Source: Alteromonas mediterranea DE (GTDB lineage: Bacteria > Pseudomonadota > Gammaproteobacteria > Enterobacterales > Alteromonadaceae). Taken from it: a stretch of DNA of 64,000 nt. The notes beneath the pieces were generated by a model. The model was not told the DNA's origin and made no database searches. It saw only the letters and a program-made list of their open reading frames with translations. This document shows positions 9,221 to 18,743 of this stretch, one piece after another; the first letter of the stretch is position 1; every line of letters starts with the position of its first letter. Location: contig NC_011138.3 in the NCBI RefSeq assembly GCF_000020585.3, positions 2,967,020-3,031,019 on the forward strand. The letters run 5' to 3'. Both the position numbers and the translations under genes were made by a program.

Positions 9221-10657
9221 TTACCCCACTGAACCTTCAAGACTAATTTCGAGCAGTTTGCCGGCTTCTACGGCAAATTCCATTGGTAGCTCTTTGAATA
9301 CTTCTTTACAGAAACCGTTAACAATCATAGAAACGGCTTTCTCTGTGTCTAAGCCACGTTGCTGACACAAAAATAATTGTTCGTCGCTCACCTTCGATGT
9401 TGTCGCTTCGTGCTCAACAATGGCTGAAGGATTGCGGCTTTCGATATACGGGAACGTGTGTGCACCACACTTGTCGCCAATCAGCAGCGAGTCGCACTCG
9501 GTAAAGTTACGTGCACCGTCTGCCCGCGGGCCCATTTGAACCAGTCCACGATAGGCATTGTTACTATTCCCTGCTGAGATACCTTTAGAGATGATGGTCG
9601 ACTTGGTGTTTTTACCCACGTGAATCATCTTAGTACCGGTATCTGCCTGCTGACGACCACGTGTTAGGGCTACTGAGTAGAACTCACCTACGCTATTGTC
9701 GCCTTTAAGTACACAGCTTGGGTACTTCCACGTTACCGCAGAGCCCGTTTCAACCTGCGTCCAAGAGATTTTAGCGTTCGTGTGTGCAACACCGCGCTTG
9801 GTCACGAAGTTGTAAATACCGCCTTTACCGTTTTCATCGCCCGGGTACCAGTTTTGTACCGTCGAGTATTTGATTTGCGCATCGTCCATCGCGACCAGTT
9901 CAACCACAGCGGCATGCAGCTGGTTTTCATCGCGCTGAGGCGCGGTACAGCCTTCTAGGTAGCTCACGTAGCTGCCTTCATCGGCAACAATAAGCGTACG
10001 TTCGAACTGACCGGTATTCATTTCGTTAATACGGAAATAGGTTGATAGCTCCATAGGGCAGCGGGTGCCTTTTGGAATATAAACGAATGAACCGTCAGTA
10101 AATACTGCACTGTTTAGTGCCGCAAAGTAGTTGTCCGTGCGAGGAACCACAGAACCGATATATTTTTTCACAAGGTCTGGGTACTTCTGAACCGCTTCAG
10201 AAATCGGGCAAAAAATTACCCCTGCATCTTCCAGCTTTTCGCGGAATGTCGTCACAACGGAAACCGAGTCGAATACCGCATCTACAGCTACACCCGCCAG
10301 CATTTCTTGCTCATGAAGCGGAATACCAAGCTTTTCGTAGGTACGCAGTAACTCTGGGTCCACCTCGTCTAGCGACTGAGGCTTGTCTTTCATACTCTTT
10401 GGTGCCGAGTAGTAAGAAATGGACTGATAGTCGATTTTTGGATAATCCACATGCGCCCAGTCTGGCTCTTCCATTTCAAGCCATGCACGGTACGACTTCA
10501 AGCGCCATTCAAGCATCCATTCAGGCTCGTTTTTCATTGCTGATATGCGGCGGATAACCGACTCGTCCAGGCCGCTTTCAAACGTTTCTGACTCGATTTC
10601 TGAATAGAAACCTGCATCGTACTTTCTTTCTAACGCCTGTTCGATCTGTTCACTCAT
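9221..10657 (-). CDS. sufB: SufB, Fe-S scaffold protein
   Basis: SufB is the main scaffold on which the nascent Fe-S cluster is built. The 478-residue protein has the family landmarks [18 protein letters not shown] and the C-terminal [14 protein letters not shown] followed by EHEATTSKV. It is the first gene of the coupled sufBCDS block. The 344-base leader between it and iscS contains two strong inverted repeats, described separately. Expression may come by read-through from iscR-iscS, from an internal promoter, or both. Confidence 0.98.
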   Translation of the reverse strand: MSEQIEQALERKYDAGFYSEIESETFESGLDESVIRRISAMKNEPEWMLEWRLKSYRAWLEMEEPDWAHVDYPKIDYQSISYYSAPKSMKDKPQSLDEVDPELLRTYEKLGIPLHEQEMLAGVAVDAVFDSVSVVTTFREKLEDAGVIFCPISEAVQKYPDLVKKYIGSVVPRTDNYFAALNSAVFTDGSFVYIPKGTRCPMELSTYFRINEMNTGQFERTLIVADEGSYVSYLEGCTAPQRDENQLHAAVVELVAMDDAQIKYSTVQNWYPGDENGKGGIYNFVTKRGVAHTNAKISWTQVETGSAVTWKYPSCVLKGDNSVGEFYSVALTRGRQQADTGTKMIHVGKNTKSTIISKGISAGNSNNAYRGLVQMGPRADGARNFTECDSLLIGDKCGAHTFPYIESRNPSAIVEHEATTSKVSDEQLFLCQQRGLDTEKAVSMIVNGFCKEVFKELPMEFAVEAGKLLEISLEGSVG

Positions 10658-11001
10658 GTTGGGATCTCACTTGTTTGCCTGCATTTGCTGCCACTAAATT
10701 CGTTACTTAACTGGCAAATAAATTACCCCACGGTCTTGGTAATTTATCGCATAACCTCTGCTCAACCTGAACGCGGCTCGTTGTAAAAACGTTGCGTAGC
10801 GCAGTTGAAGCTGCCAGTTACATTGAGGACAGCCTAAAATTTTGGTGCCGTAGTATATAATACCCGACTATTTCACTCAAATATTCAGCCACTAATTTAC
10901 GGCGGTAAATACTTATTTAACGGAGCCTACGGCTTCGTCACCGCCGTATGGCCATTAATTTTTGTTCATCGTCTTCGCTTTGGCTCAGATTCGTAGAAGA
11001 T
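10658..11001 (-). promoter_or_regulatory. Structured iscS-sufB intergenic leader
   Basis: No plausible gene was found in these 344 bases. Two inverted repeats stand out. One, 61 bases before the sufB start, has 10-bp arms ATAAATTACC and GGTAATTTAT separated by 10 bases. The other, at 10898-10948, has 9-bp arms TACGGCGGT and ACCGCCGTA. Its loop contains a second hairpin, GGAGCC/GGCTTC. These could be protein operators or RNA structures that process or attenuate the message between iscS and sufB. The CC-to-GG spacing of the first repeat is 10, not the 13 expected of an IscR type 2 site. Confidence 0.55.
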
Positions 11002-12168
11002 TTAAGCCGTTACGGCTTCACGTAATCGTGTAGTTACGTCTACTACTTTCTTTACTACGTAATCTATGTCGTCTTGGGTTGTAAAACGCCCAACACTAAA
11101 ACGGATACCGGCGTGCGCTAATTCATTACTTCGCCCAATAGCCTTTAACACATAAGAGGGTTCAAGGCTTGCCGATGTACATGCTGAGCCCGATGACACA
11201 GCAATATCGTTCAGTCCCATCATCAAGCTTTCACCGTCAACACCGGCGAAACTGACGTTTAAGATGCCAGGGATTCGCTGAGTGGCATGGCCATTTAGAT
11301 AAACGCCGTCAAGCTGCTGTAAACCTTGCCAAAGCGACTCCCTCAGTGAGAGTATGCGAGCGCTGTCATCTTTCATTTTCGACGCGGCTAACGCGAGTGC
11401 TTCCCCCATCCCTACAATTTGGTGAGTGGCCAGCGTCCCAGAGCGCATACCGCGTTCATGCCCGCCACCGTGAATTTGTGCAACCAAATTAATTTTAGGG
11501 CGGCGACGCACATACAAAGCTCCCATTCCCTTCGGCCCGTAAATCTTATGCGCCGAGATAGAAAGCAAGTCGATAGGCACTTGGGCTAAATCGATAGCAA
11601 TCTTGCCTACACTTTGTGCACCATCCACGTGAAAGAGCACTCCATGTTCACGGCAAAGCTCGCCAATAGCTTGCATATCTTGAATTACACCAAGCTCGTT
11701 GTTGACATGCATGACCGACACTAAAATGGTGTCGTCGCGCATGGCGCCTTTCAAATCATTAATATCAAGTAAGCCGTCTTGCTTTACGCTTAAATAAGTC
11801 ACCTCAAAGCCATGGCTTTCGAGGTACTCACAGGTATCTAACACCGCTTTATGCTCGGTGTTCACCGTGATGATATGTCTTCCTTTTTCCTGATATCCTT
11901 GTGCTACGCCTTTAATCGCAAGGTTGTTTGATTCCGTTGCACCTGAGGTAAACACGACCTCTCTAGGGTCGCAATTAAGTACGTCGCTAATTTGATTTCT
12001 GGCAACGTCGACGGCCTCTTCTGCCATCCAGCCGAAACGGTAACTGCGAGAAGCAGGATTGCCGAAGTTGCCATCTAGGGTTAGGCACTTCGACATCGCA
12101 TCAGCGACGTGAGGGTCGACCGGCGTTGTTGCCGCGTAATCTAAGTAAATGGGTGTTGATAAAGCCAT
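11002..12168 (-). CDS. iscS: IscS-type class I cysteine desulfurase, lacking the C-terminal tail
   Basis: This PLP enzyme supplies sulfur for Fe-S clusters and probably for tRNA thiolation. The PLP lysine is K208 in [10 protein letters not shown]. The mobile-loop cysteine is C330 in [14 protein letters not shown]. The protein stops after RLREAVTA at 388 residues. It therefore lacks the last ~20 residues found in E. coli IscS (SPLWEM... onward), a region tied to IscU binding. No iscU, hscA, hscB or fdx gene follows; sufB comes next. It may feed the SUF scaffold or other acceptors. Confidence 0.95.
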   Translation of the reverse strand: MALSTPIYLDYAATTPVDPHVADAMSKCLTLDGNFGNPASRSYRFGWMAEEAVDVARNQISDVLNCDPREVVFTSGATESNNLAIKGVAQGYQEKGRHIITVNTEHKAVLDTCEYLESHGFEVTYLSVKQDGLLDINDLKGAMRDDTILVSVMHVNNELGVIQDMQAIGELCREHGVLFHVDGAQSVGKIAIDLAQVPIDLLSISAHKIYGPKGMGALYVRRRPKINLVAQIHGGGHERGMRSGTLATHQIVGMGEALALAASKMKDDSARILSLRESLWQGLQQLDGVYLNGHATQRIPGILNVSFAGVDGESLMMGLNDIAVSSGSACTSASLEPSYVLKAIGRSNELAHAGIRFSVGRFTTQDDIDYVVKKVVDVTTRLREAVTA

Positions 12169-12186
12169 GCGATGCTCAAAACCTAT

Positions 12187-12672
12187 TTAAAGTTGAATAC
12201 TTACTTCAATATCTTTGGTGATATGACGAAGTGATGCATTGCCGTCTTGACGACCCGCTACTTCTTGTACATCCCGCTTTGCCATTAATTCACCTAAGGT
12301 AATTGAATTTAAAAACGCCGCAATGCGGTCACTTAAATCTTGCCACAGACTATGGGTTAGACAACGATCACCGCCTTGGCAATCGGCCTGCCCTTGGCAG
12401 CGCGTCGCATCGATAGACTCATCTACTGCGCGGATCACCTCACCTATGGCTATCTCGCTCGCTTCTCGACCCAATAGGTAGCCGCCGCCGGGGCCGCGAA
12501 CACTGTCGACTAACTGCTCTTTGCGCAAGCGAGAAAACAGCTGCTCAAGATAAGATAAAGAGATTTCTTGTCGTTCTGAAATGTCGGCAAGAGGCACTGG
12601 ACCACGCTTTGAATGCAAAGCGACATCAAGCATTGCGGTAACCGCATAGCGCCCTTTAGAAGTGAGTTTCAT
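12187..12672 (-). CDS. iscR: IscR, Fe-S-responsive Rrf2-family regulator
   Basis: IscR senses cellular Fe-S status through its own 2Fe-2S cluster and controls the downstream iscS-suf genes. The N-terminal winged helix (residues ~1-60, [16 protein letters not shown]) is typical. The cluster ligands are C92, C98 and C104 with H107 in CLTHSLW. At 161 residues it has normal length. It lies 18 bases upstream of iscS on the same strand. Two adjacent type 1 IscR boxes lie upstream of its start, so autorepression is expected. Confidence 0.98.
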   Translation of the reverse strand: MKLTSKGRYAVTAMLDVALHSKRGPVPLADISERQEISLSYLEQLFSRLRKEQLVDSVRGPGGGYLLGREASEIAIGEVIRAVDESIDATRCQGQADCQGGDRCLTHSLWQDLSDRIAAFLNSITLGELMAKRDVQEVAGRQDGNASLRHITKDIEVSIQL

Positions 12673-12710
12673 TGGATTCTCCCGCCGTTATATAATGGCG
12701 AAATTCTCAC

Positions 12711-12735
12711 ATACCTGACTAAAATGGTCAAGTAT
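12711..12735 (-). promoter_or_regulatory. IscR type 1 binding site, proximal
   Basis: Read on the minus strand, the 25-base site has left half ATACTTGACC, centre ATTTT and right half AGTCAGGTAT. It matches the published type 1 IscR consensus (ATASYYGACT-RWWWY-AGTCRRSTAT) at all but one position. It begins 39 bases before the iscR start codon and should mediate repression by the [2Fe-2S] form of IscR. Confidence 0.9.
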
Positions 12736-12760
12736 AAAACCCAGTAAATTAGTCAAGTAT
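12736..12760 (-). promoter_or_regulatory. IscR type 1 binding site, distal
   Basis: This site abuts the proximal one without a gap. Read on the minus strand it begins ATACTTGACT, continues AATTT and ends ACTGGGTTTT. The left half is a perfect consensus match and the right half is degenerate. Two sites also precede iscR in E. coli; here they are directly head to tail. Confidence 0.75.
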
Positions 12761-12817
12761 TATTGATTTAATCAATCGCTTTTTTTTATGAAAATACCTT
12801 GGGCGTGTGCGACCTTG

Positions 12818-14293
12818 TCAGGCCCTTTTTTCATGACGTTTTTCAAATTTCAACGCTGGGTCGTCAACACGTCCCTTTCTGAAAATTTTCACGTCTTCGG
12901 CATAATTAAATGACATCGACCAAGGATAACGCGTACCCTGCCGGGGTAACTTATCGAGTGAACGCTGAATATAACCCGCGCCAAAGTTAAGCAGTGGTTG
13001 TGTTTCCATATCCGGTTCTGCAATAGGGGTGCACTGCGTAAAGCCTCGTTTATTCATATGATTAAGCAAACGGGTAAAATGCTCACATAGAAGGCCAATT
13101 TTTAGTGTCCAAGAAGATGCCGTATAGCCCACCGCAATGGCAAAATTAGGGACGCCACTGAGTAACATCCCCTTATAGGTGATGCACTCAGGTAGTTTAA
13201 CAGCCTCGCCATCTATTTTAGGAATTAACCCCCCTAGCGGAAGAAGGTTCAAACCCGTGGCCGTTACAATAATATCGGCCTCTATATGCTTACCTGAATC
13301 AAGCTTAATGCCTGTTTCGGTAAACGTAGCAATAGTATCCGTTTCAATGGACGCCTTTTCTTTAGAAATAGACTCGAATAAATCACCGCCCGGGACGGCA
13401 CAAAGTCGCTGTTCCCACGGATTATAAGGCGGGTTGAAGTGCGTATCGACAGGGTACCCCTCGGGCAGCATCTTAACGTTTAGGCTGCGTATTATCTTTC
13501 GAGCTCGCTTCGGGAAGCGCTGACAAAATGCGTATACCCAGCGCTGTTTCGCGATGTTAAAGCGCCTGGCGGCATTAAATGCAATATTGTCGTTAAACCA
13601 CGCACGTAAATACTTTGCGACAGGATCCTCTACGGGTACAGGCAATACGTAAGACGGCGTTCTTTGGAGCATAGTAACGTGTGCAGCAGTTTGAGCCAGT
13701 GCTGGCACCAAAGTAACTGCCGTTGCTCCGCTGCCTATGACCACCACGCGCTTACCCTGATATTCTAGGTCTTCTGGCCAGTGCTGAGGGTGGACAATTT
13801 TACCTTTAAACGCCGACTGTCCCTTAAAATCAGGCGTATAGCCTTTGTCGTAACGGTAATAGCCTGAGGCATTAAACACCCACCTCGTAGCGACCTGCTC
13901 GGTGTGCTCGCTCTGTTCTGATTTTAACGTGACAAGCCAATACTGCTTGTCACCTTGCCAATCGATATCAATAACGCGTGTGCGAAATCGTATATTCTCT
14001 TTTATGCCGTTCTCGTTTACCGTTTCCTCGACATAAGCTTTTATCGAGCGGCCATCTGCAATGGCCTTTTTCTCTTTCCAAGGCTTGAAGTCGTAGCCAA
14101 AGGTGAATAAATCAGAGTCGGAGCGAATGCCTGGGTATTTAAATAAGTCCCATGTTCCACCGAGGTCGGCACGCGCTTCTATAATAGTGTATGACAAGTC
14201 AGGGCATTTCTTTTGAATATGGTACGCACAGCCAACACCCGAGATACCGGCCCCTACGATTAAAACGTCTAGAAATGGCAACGTGTTTTGCAT
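12818..14293 (-). CDS. Flavin-binding monooxygenase, Baeyer-Villiger type
   Basis: This 491-residue class B flavoprotein monooxygenase uses FAD and NADPH. The FAD Rossmann motif is GAGISG near residues 14-19, and the NADPH one is GSGATA at 187-192. Between them, at 162-173, is FKGKIVHPQHWP. This matches the Baeyer-Villiger fingerprint FxGxxxHxxxWP exactly, so ketone-to-ester oxidation is the best guess. The substrate is unknown. A TTG seven codons upstream is open, but the ATG has AGGGCGG before it. It sits between cysE and iscR on the same strand with no obvious pathway link. Confidence 0.85.
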   Translation of the reverse strand: MQNTLPFLDVLIVGAGISGVGCAYHIQKKCPDLSYTIIEARADLGGTWDLFKYPGIRSDSDLFTFGYDFKPWKEKKAIADGRSIKAYVEETVNENGIKENIRFRTRVIDIDWQGDKQYWLVTLKSEQSEHTEQVATRWVFNASGYYRYDKGYTPDFKGQSAFKGKIVHPQHWPEDLEYQGKRVVVIGSGATAVTLVPALAQTAAHVTMLQRTPSYVLPVPVEDPVAKYLRAWFNDNIAFNAARRFNIAKQRWVYAFCQRFPKRARKIIRSLNVKMLPEGYPVDTHFNPPYNPWEQRLCAVPGGDLFESISKEKASIETDTIATFTETGIKLDSGKHIEADIIVTATGLNLLPLGGLIPKIDGEAVKLPECITYKGMLLSGVPNFAIAVGYTASSWTLKIGLLCEHFTRLLNHMNKRGFTQCTPIAEPDMETQPLLNFGAGYIQRSLDKLPRQGTRYPWSMSFNYAEDVKIFRKGRVDDPALKFEKRHEKRA

Positions 14294-14414
14294 AACCGCC
14301 CTGAAACGTGACAACTAACATTTTGATTTCAATGTATGTTGGAGTTACGGGGGAGTCAACACGTACGTTAACAATTTGTAAAACACACCTTAATCCAGAC
14401 GTGGAACTAAGGCG

Positions 14415-15239
14415 TTAAATTGCCGGGTCGAAAGACGAATGCGCTTTCTCTCGTTCATGGGCCTCCGTCAAGTCAAAGCCCGTATCCGCGAAATCTTCAG
14501 CACTGATGTTGTGTAAATTATCGGTACACACATCACCACCTAATGACTGAATGACCTTGCACATTTCCTCAACTTTGGTATCCATTTGATGCATGTGCTC
14601 AAGCATTACTCCCATGGCATTGGCCACAGGATCTGGGTTATCGGGCGCTACAGCGTACGCATCAAAACCGTATTTTTGCGCTATTTTGTCACGCTGGGGG
14701 TTAACCGTCGCTTTCCCATCATCCTGCTTTGAGATAATAATACGACCGGGGATACCCACCGCAGTGGCGCCGTCTGGAATATCTTTCACCACTACGGAAT
14801 TTGAGCCGACTTTGGCATTTTCACCAATGATAATAGGCCCTAACACTTTAGCGCCAGCGCCTACTACCGCCCCTTTTTTAAGGGTTGGATGACGTTTACC
14901 GGCTTTCCAGCTAGTACCACCAAGCGTAACGCCATGATATAGCGTAACATCGTCACCAATCTCTGCGGTTTCGCCAATGACCACGCCCATACCATGGTCT
15001 ATAAATACCCGCCTGCCCAGTGTTGCTCCAGGGTGAATTTCTATGCCCGTCAGCCAGCGACTAAAGGTTGATAACGTGCGTGCCAACCACTTCCATTCAG
15101 CCTTCCACAACTTGTGGCTTACGCGGTGTAGCCATACTGCATGTAGACCGGGGTAATTAGTTAGCACTTCAAAGGTATTTCTTGCCGCTGGGTCGCGATG
15201 GAAAACCCCTTTAATGTCATCTTTGATACGGGCGAACAT
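14415..15239 (-). CDS. cysE: Serine O-acetyltransferase
   Basis: This enzyme acetylates L-serine with acetyl-CoA, the committed step of cysteine synthesis. The 274-residue protein has the N-terminal helical part, then hexapeptide repeats of a left-handed beta helix ([27 protein letters not shown]). The active-site histidine lies in the DHGMG block. It starts five bases behind trmJ, so the two are probably co-transcribed. Cysteine supply next to the desulfurase genes makes metabolic sense. Confidence 0.96.
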   Translation of the reverse strand: MFARIKDDIKGVFHRDPAARNTFEVLTNYPGLHAVWLHRVSHKLWKAEWKWLARTLSTFSRWLTGIEIHPGATLGRRVFIDHGMGVVIGETAEIGDDVTLYHGVTLGGTSWKAGKRHPTLKKGAVVGAGAKVLGPIIIGENAKVGSNSVVVKDIPDGATAVGIPGRIIISKQDDGKATVNPQRDKIAQKYGFDAYAVAPDNPDPVANAMGVMLEHMHQMDTKVEEMCKVIQSLGGDVCTDNLHNISAEDFADTGFDLTEAHEREKAHSSFDPAI

Positions 15240-15244
15240 AATGC

Positions 15245-16030
15245 TTACTCTTGCTCTTCTTTCGACGTGTTTTCGTTAACCGGCGCTTCAGTTGAGTCAC
15301 TTTGACTTACACTTGCTGACTTAACCGATTTATCGATAGACGCCAAAATACCGCGCAAGATATTCAACTCTTGCGACTCTGGGCGTGCTCGATTGAACAA
15401 ACGACGAAGCTTAGTCATAACCACACCAGGGTGACTCTTGCGTATAAACGATGTCCCCTCTAGTGTCGTTTCAAGGTGCGCGTAAAAACGCTCTAAATCT
15501 TCGTTTAATGGGTACGTTTCCTCTACGCTTGGGTAGGTTTCACGATTTAGGAAGGCCATGCGAATTTCATAACATAAGGTTTGAACCGCAGCAGCTAGGT
15601 TAAGCGAGCTGTATTCAGGGTTCGCCGGAATACACATGTGGAAATGACACTGCTGTAATTCTTCATTTGTTAAGCCACTATTTTCACGGCCAAACACCAA
15701 TGCGACCGGGTACTTCTCTACTTCTTGAACTAGCTTTTCACCGCAATCACGAGGGCCAAGCATAGGCCAAGAATGCGTACGAGAACGGGCTGATGTGCCT
15801 ACAACTAAACCACAGTCTTTTACCGCTTCTTCCAGCGTACCTACAATTTTTGCGTTCGCGAGTACATCACCCGCGCCTGCAGCAAGCGCGCTTGCTTGGC
15901 CATCAGGTTCGTTCACTGGGTCAACAAGATAAAGGCTACTGAGCCCCATGGTCTTCATCGCTCGTGCGGTGGAGCCAATGTTCCCAGTGTGAGAGGTGTT
16001 AACCAAAATGATGCGAATATTTTCGAGCAT
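15245..16030 (-). CDS. trmJ: tRNA (Cm32/Um32) 2'-O-methyltransferase TrmJ
   Basis: This is a SPOUT-class methyltransferase acting on position 32 of the tRNA anticodon loop. The N-terminal [20 protein letters not shown] and the knot motif [13 protein letters not shown] are characteristic, and the length of 261 residues fits. The C-terminal tail is Ser/Glu-rich and probably disordered. It lies upstream of cysE in the trmJ-cysE-iscR order common in gammaproteobacteria and is divergent from suhB. Confidence 0.96.
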   Translation of the reverse strand: MLENIRIILVNTSHTGNIGSTARAMKTMGLSSLYLVDPVNEPDGQASALAAGAGDVLANAKIVGTLEEAVKDCGLVVGTSARSRTHSWPMLGPRDCGEKLVQEVEKYPVALVFGRENSGLTNEELQQCHFHMCIPANPEYSSLNLAAAVQTLCYEIRMAFLNRETYPSVEETYPLNEDLERFYAHLETTLEGTSFIRKSHPGVVMTKLRRLFNRARPESQELNILRGILASIDKSVKSASVSQSDSTEAPVNENTSKEEQE

Positions 16031-16421
16031 GCCTGCGATACCTACGTACTTTCAAAAAAGGATGATACTGATATGTTAAGCATCATCTAATGAACTTCAA
16101 TTAGGGCAAGTTTATCACAGCGGCAGTATAGATGGCTATTCACTCACAACGGCATGCTACCTGTTCGATTGCTTATGTAGTTTGCTTTTTTTCGACGTTT
16201 CTCATAACGAAAGACCGCGGCACTATCTATGTTGTCAGCCCCATTGCTAGGCATCGCCGTTTAAAGTGGCAAAAAGCTATTCTACTTCGCCTTGCGTTCA
16301 CCCTTGAATTCATTTGCATCGTGCGTGGATTCTGGTAGACTCCGCCCGTTTTCGAAAATAACTAGCTATTTTTTATACAGCTAGTTCGTTTCATTGGTCT
16401 TTTACAATTGGTGGTTTATCT
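16031..16421. promoter_or_regulatory. Divergent trmJ/suhB promoter region
   Basis: These 391 bases hold no convincing gene. A plus-strand promoter for suhB is visible: TTGCAT at 16315-16320, 16 bases, then TAGACT at 16337-16342, followed by the GC-rich discriminator CCGCCCG. GC-rich discriminators are typical of growth-rate or stringently controlled promoters. The trmJ promoter was not located. Confidence 0.6.
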
Positions 16422-17198
16422 ATGCATCCTATGCTGAATATTGCGGTGCGCGCTGCGCGTGCGGCTGGAACAGTTATTGTTCGCGGTTTTGAAAAATATA
16501 ACGAAGTAGCAACAGAGTCGAAAGGTTTGAACGACTTTGTTACTCAAGTTGATAAAGAAGCAGAACAAGCAATTATCTATAAAATTCAGCAGTCTTACCC
16601 AGAACATTGCTTCTTAGGTGAAGAGTCTGGCGAAGTTAACGGCACAGAGACAGACTATCAGTGGATCATCGACCCACTAGATGGCACCACTAACTTTGTA
16701 AAAGGCATCCCCCACTTTGCGGTTTCTATCGCACTTCTTCATAAAGGTCGTTTGGACCAAGCTGTTGTATTTGACCCAATTCGCAGCGAACTATTTACTG
16801 CTAGCCGTGGTCAAGGTGCACAGCTTAACGGTTACCGTATTCGCGCTTCTAAGCCTCGTGATTTAACAGAAACCATTATTGCTACTGGCCTTCCGTTCAA
16901 AAACAAAGCTGCATTCGGTGAATACGCACTTAGTCTGAACAAAATATTCCACGAAGTGGGCGACATTCGCCGTGCAGGCAGTGCAGCACTAGACCTTGCT
17001 TATGTTGCAGCTGGTCGTCACGACGGTTACTGGGAACGCGGCATCAAATCTTGGGACATCGCAGCGGGTGAACTTATTGTTCGCGAAGCAGGCGGCTTGG
17101 TTACAGACTTTAAAGGTAATAACGACCCACTACACAAGGGCGAAATTGTTGCCGGTAGTGCAAAGGTAGTTCAAGGCTTGGTAAAACACCTTAAGTAA
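16422..17198 (+). CDS. suhB: Inositol-1-monophosphatase family protein SuhB
   Basis: This is a Mg2+/Li+-sensitive phosphatase fold of 258 residues. Metal ligands lie in GEESG near residues 66-70 and in DPLDGTTNF at 84-92, with the C-terminal WDIAAGELIVREAGG block. In E. coli SuhB also joins rRNA antitermination complexes. The gene stands alone, with its own promoter and a strong terminator. Confidence 0.96.
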   Translation: MHPMLNIAVRAARAAGTVIVRGFEKYNEVATESKGLNDFVTQVDKEAEQAIIYKIQQSYPEHCFLGEESGEVNGTETDYQWIIDPLDGTTNFVKGIPHFAVSIALLHKGRLDQAVVFDPIRSELFTASRGQGAQLNGYRIRASKPRDLTETIIATGLPFKNKAAFGEYALSLNKIFHEVGDIRRAGSAALDLAYVAAGRHDGYWERGIKSWDIAAGELIVREAGGLVTDFKGNNDPLHKGEIVAGSAKVVQGLVKHLK

Positions 17199-17292
17199 AA
17201 ATGTGGGCTGGCTGGGGTCGAAACAGATGCTTTTTCTTAGCAACTTTTTTTAACCTACGCCACAGCGTACGTAAAACGAACAAATAAACGAT

Positions 17293-17326
17293 AAGGCGCG
17301 AATTATTTTAATTCGCGCCTTTTTGC
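17293..17326 (+). terminator. suhB rho-independent terminator
   Basis: An 11-bp stem (AAGGCGCGAAT with ATTCGCGCCTT) is followed by a T run on the plus strand, about 95 bases behind the suhB stop. Confidence 0.9.
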
Positions 17327-17390
17327 TTTTTGTACCTCATTGCGAACGCAAACATGCCAAAACTGCGCTTTTGTATACTCCCTCCCTTCC

Positions 17391-18608
17391 CTATATTAAG
17401 CCTACTAGCCTCAATGCTAAGGGCAACGTACAAACGGTTATGATCATTTGGGCCGTTTTACCTGACAGCCAATGGGATGCCGGCGCTTTTTTACCTAAAA
17501 ACAAGCCTGTCACGGCACTATATTTACACAGCAGTAATAGTAGGAAACAAAGCAACATACTCACGACGGCAGATAACGCCATTGCCGTAGGCGCAGACAG
17601 TGCTGTATTCGTAATAAAATAGCTGACGCCAATTATCACGCTTTGATGAATTACATAGAGAGGAAAAACATATCCATTCGCTTTAACTACCGCGGGATTC
17701 GCCGTTACGAAGACTTTGTCTGCCAGTGCCAAAATTGCAAATACGCTGAATACTTTAGCTAAGTAATACGACCATAATGCAATGGTTTTTATCGGCAGGT
17801 TATCAGGTTGGTATCCTACTACTTTAAACCCCACTTCATAAGACAGAGTAAGTATAATGGCGAACGCAATCAGCGCCCCGCGCCTATCGCGTAGCCACCC
17901 CCAAAATTGCACTTGACCACCAAAAAAGTAGCCCCAAACTGAACACGCAAAGCCGTAAATATCACGCTGTAAGTCACTTTCCTCTATTTGTGATGCAAAA
18001 AGCGAAATAGAAACAAGTAACAACAACCATACACTATTGAAATTGCCTAAACTGTTGCGTACCCACTTAAGAGGCAGATGAAAAATAACCAACAATAACG
18101 TGAACCGCCAAAGAGAACGAAGAAACCACAAATGGTTTACGTCGACGTGATGCCATATGCCAGCACTAAAACCATTAAAATAGTCATTCGCACCAAAATA
18201 AAATTGAATGAAAAAATAGCCTACAGAGGTATCGATTGCGCCTTTTTGCGTCATTTCAACAAATAACTGAATAGGAACTATGCAATAAATACCTGTTAAT
18301 AGGGGAAGTAATATCGCATTGCTTCTTCGGGTTAACAAAAAAGCCAGTCCGTATTTTTGCTGCATAAAATACAGCGACGTGCCCGCGATAAACCACAGCA
18401 GCCCCATTCTCCACGGTGAACTTATCAATAAAATGTGTTGCAGCCAAAACCACTGTGTTTCTTGCTTAAAATGAAAGTTCCACTCGGGCACCCAAACCAT
18501 ACCAAGATGAAAAAAGAACAAAACAATGACGGCGAATACTCTAAGATAATCAAGCACTATTATTCGTGAATTTTCTGACGTTAAACGTGTGTGGTATTTT
18601 GTGTTCAT
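17391..18608 (-). CDS. Membrane acyltransferase, acyltransferase-3/OpgC-like family
   Basis: This 405-residue integral membrane protein has about ten hydrophobic segments. It starts with the pattern LDYLRVFAVIVLFFFHLGM typical of acyltransferase-3 proteins. These transfer acyl groups to extracytoplasmic sugars or lipids; the substrate here is unknown. The ATG giving MNTKYHTRL is preferred over a TTG 11 codons upstream because AAGGGA precedes it. It is divergent from a membrane LytTR regulator 135 bases away, an arrangement that suggests the regulator controls it. Confidence 0.8.
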   Translation of the reverse strand: MNTKYHTRLTSENSRIIVLDYLRVFAVIVLFFFHLGMVWVPEWNFHFKQETQWFWLQHILLISSPWRMGLLWFIAGTSLYFMQQKYGLAFLLTRRSNAILLPLLTGIYCIVPIQLFVEMTQKGAIDTSVGYFFIQFYFGANDYFNGFSAGIWHHVDVNHLWFLRSLWRFTLLLVIFHLPLKWVRNSLGNFNSVWLLLLVSISLFASQIEESDLQRDIYGFACSVWGYFFGGQVQFWGWLRDRRGALIAFAIILTLSYEVGFKVVGYQPDNLPIKTIALWSYYLAKVFSVFAILALADKVFVTANPAVVKANGYVFPLYVIHQSVIIGVSYFITNTALSAPTAMALSAVVSMLLCFLLLLLCKYSAVTGLFLGKKAPASHWLSGKTAQMIITVCTLPLALRLVGLI

Positions 18609-18743
18609 CTTGTCCCTTATTGAGGCGAAAAGCGCCTTCAATTTTTAGCAACGTGAGTATAAACAAACTACCAACCAAGCTATTGAAAGTGTTGAAAAAA
18701 GTGACAAGCGGTGGAATTAAGTGACGGAAGGACAAGTGTTCGC

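Noticed and set aside
10117..10557. 146-residue plus-strand ORF opposite sufB
   Set aside because: An antisense shadow of sufB with no recognisable domain or start signal.
10718..10747. IscR type 2 site before sufB
   Set aside because: The inverted repeat has CC and GG 10 bases apart; the type 2 consensus needs 13, so it was kept only as an unexplained palindrome.
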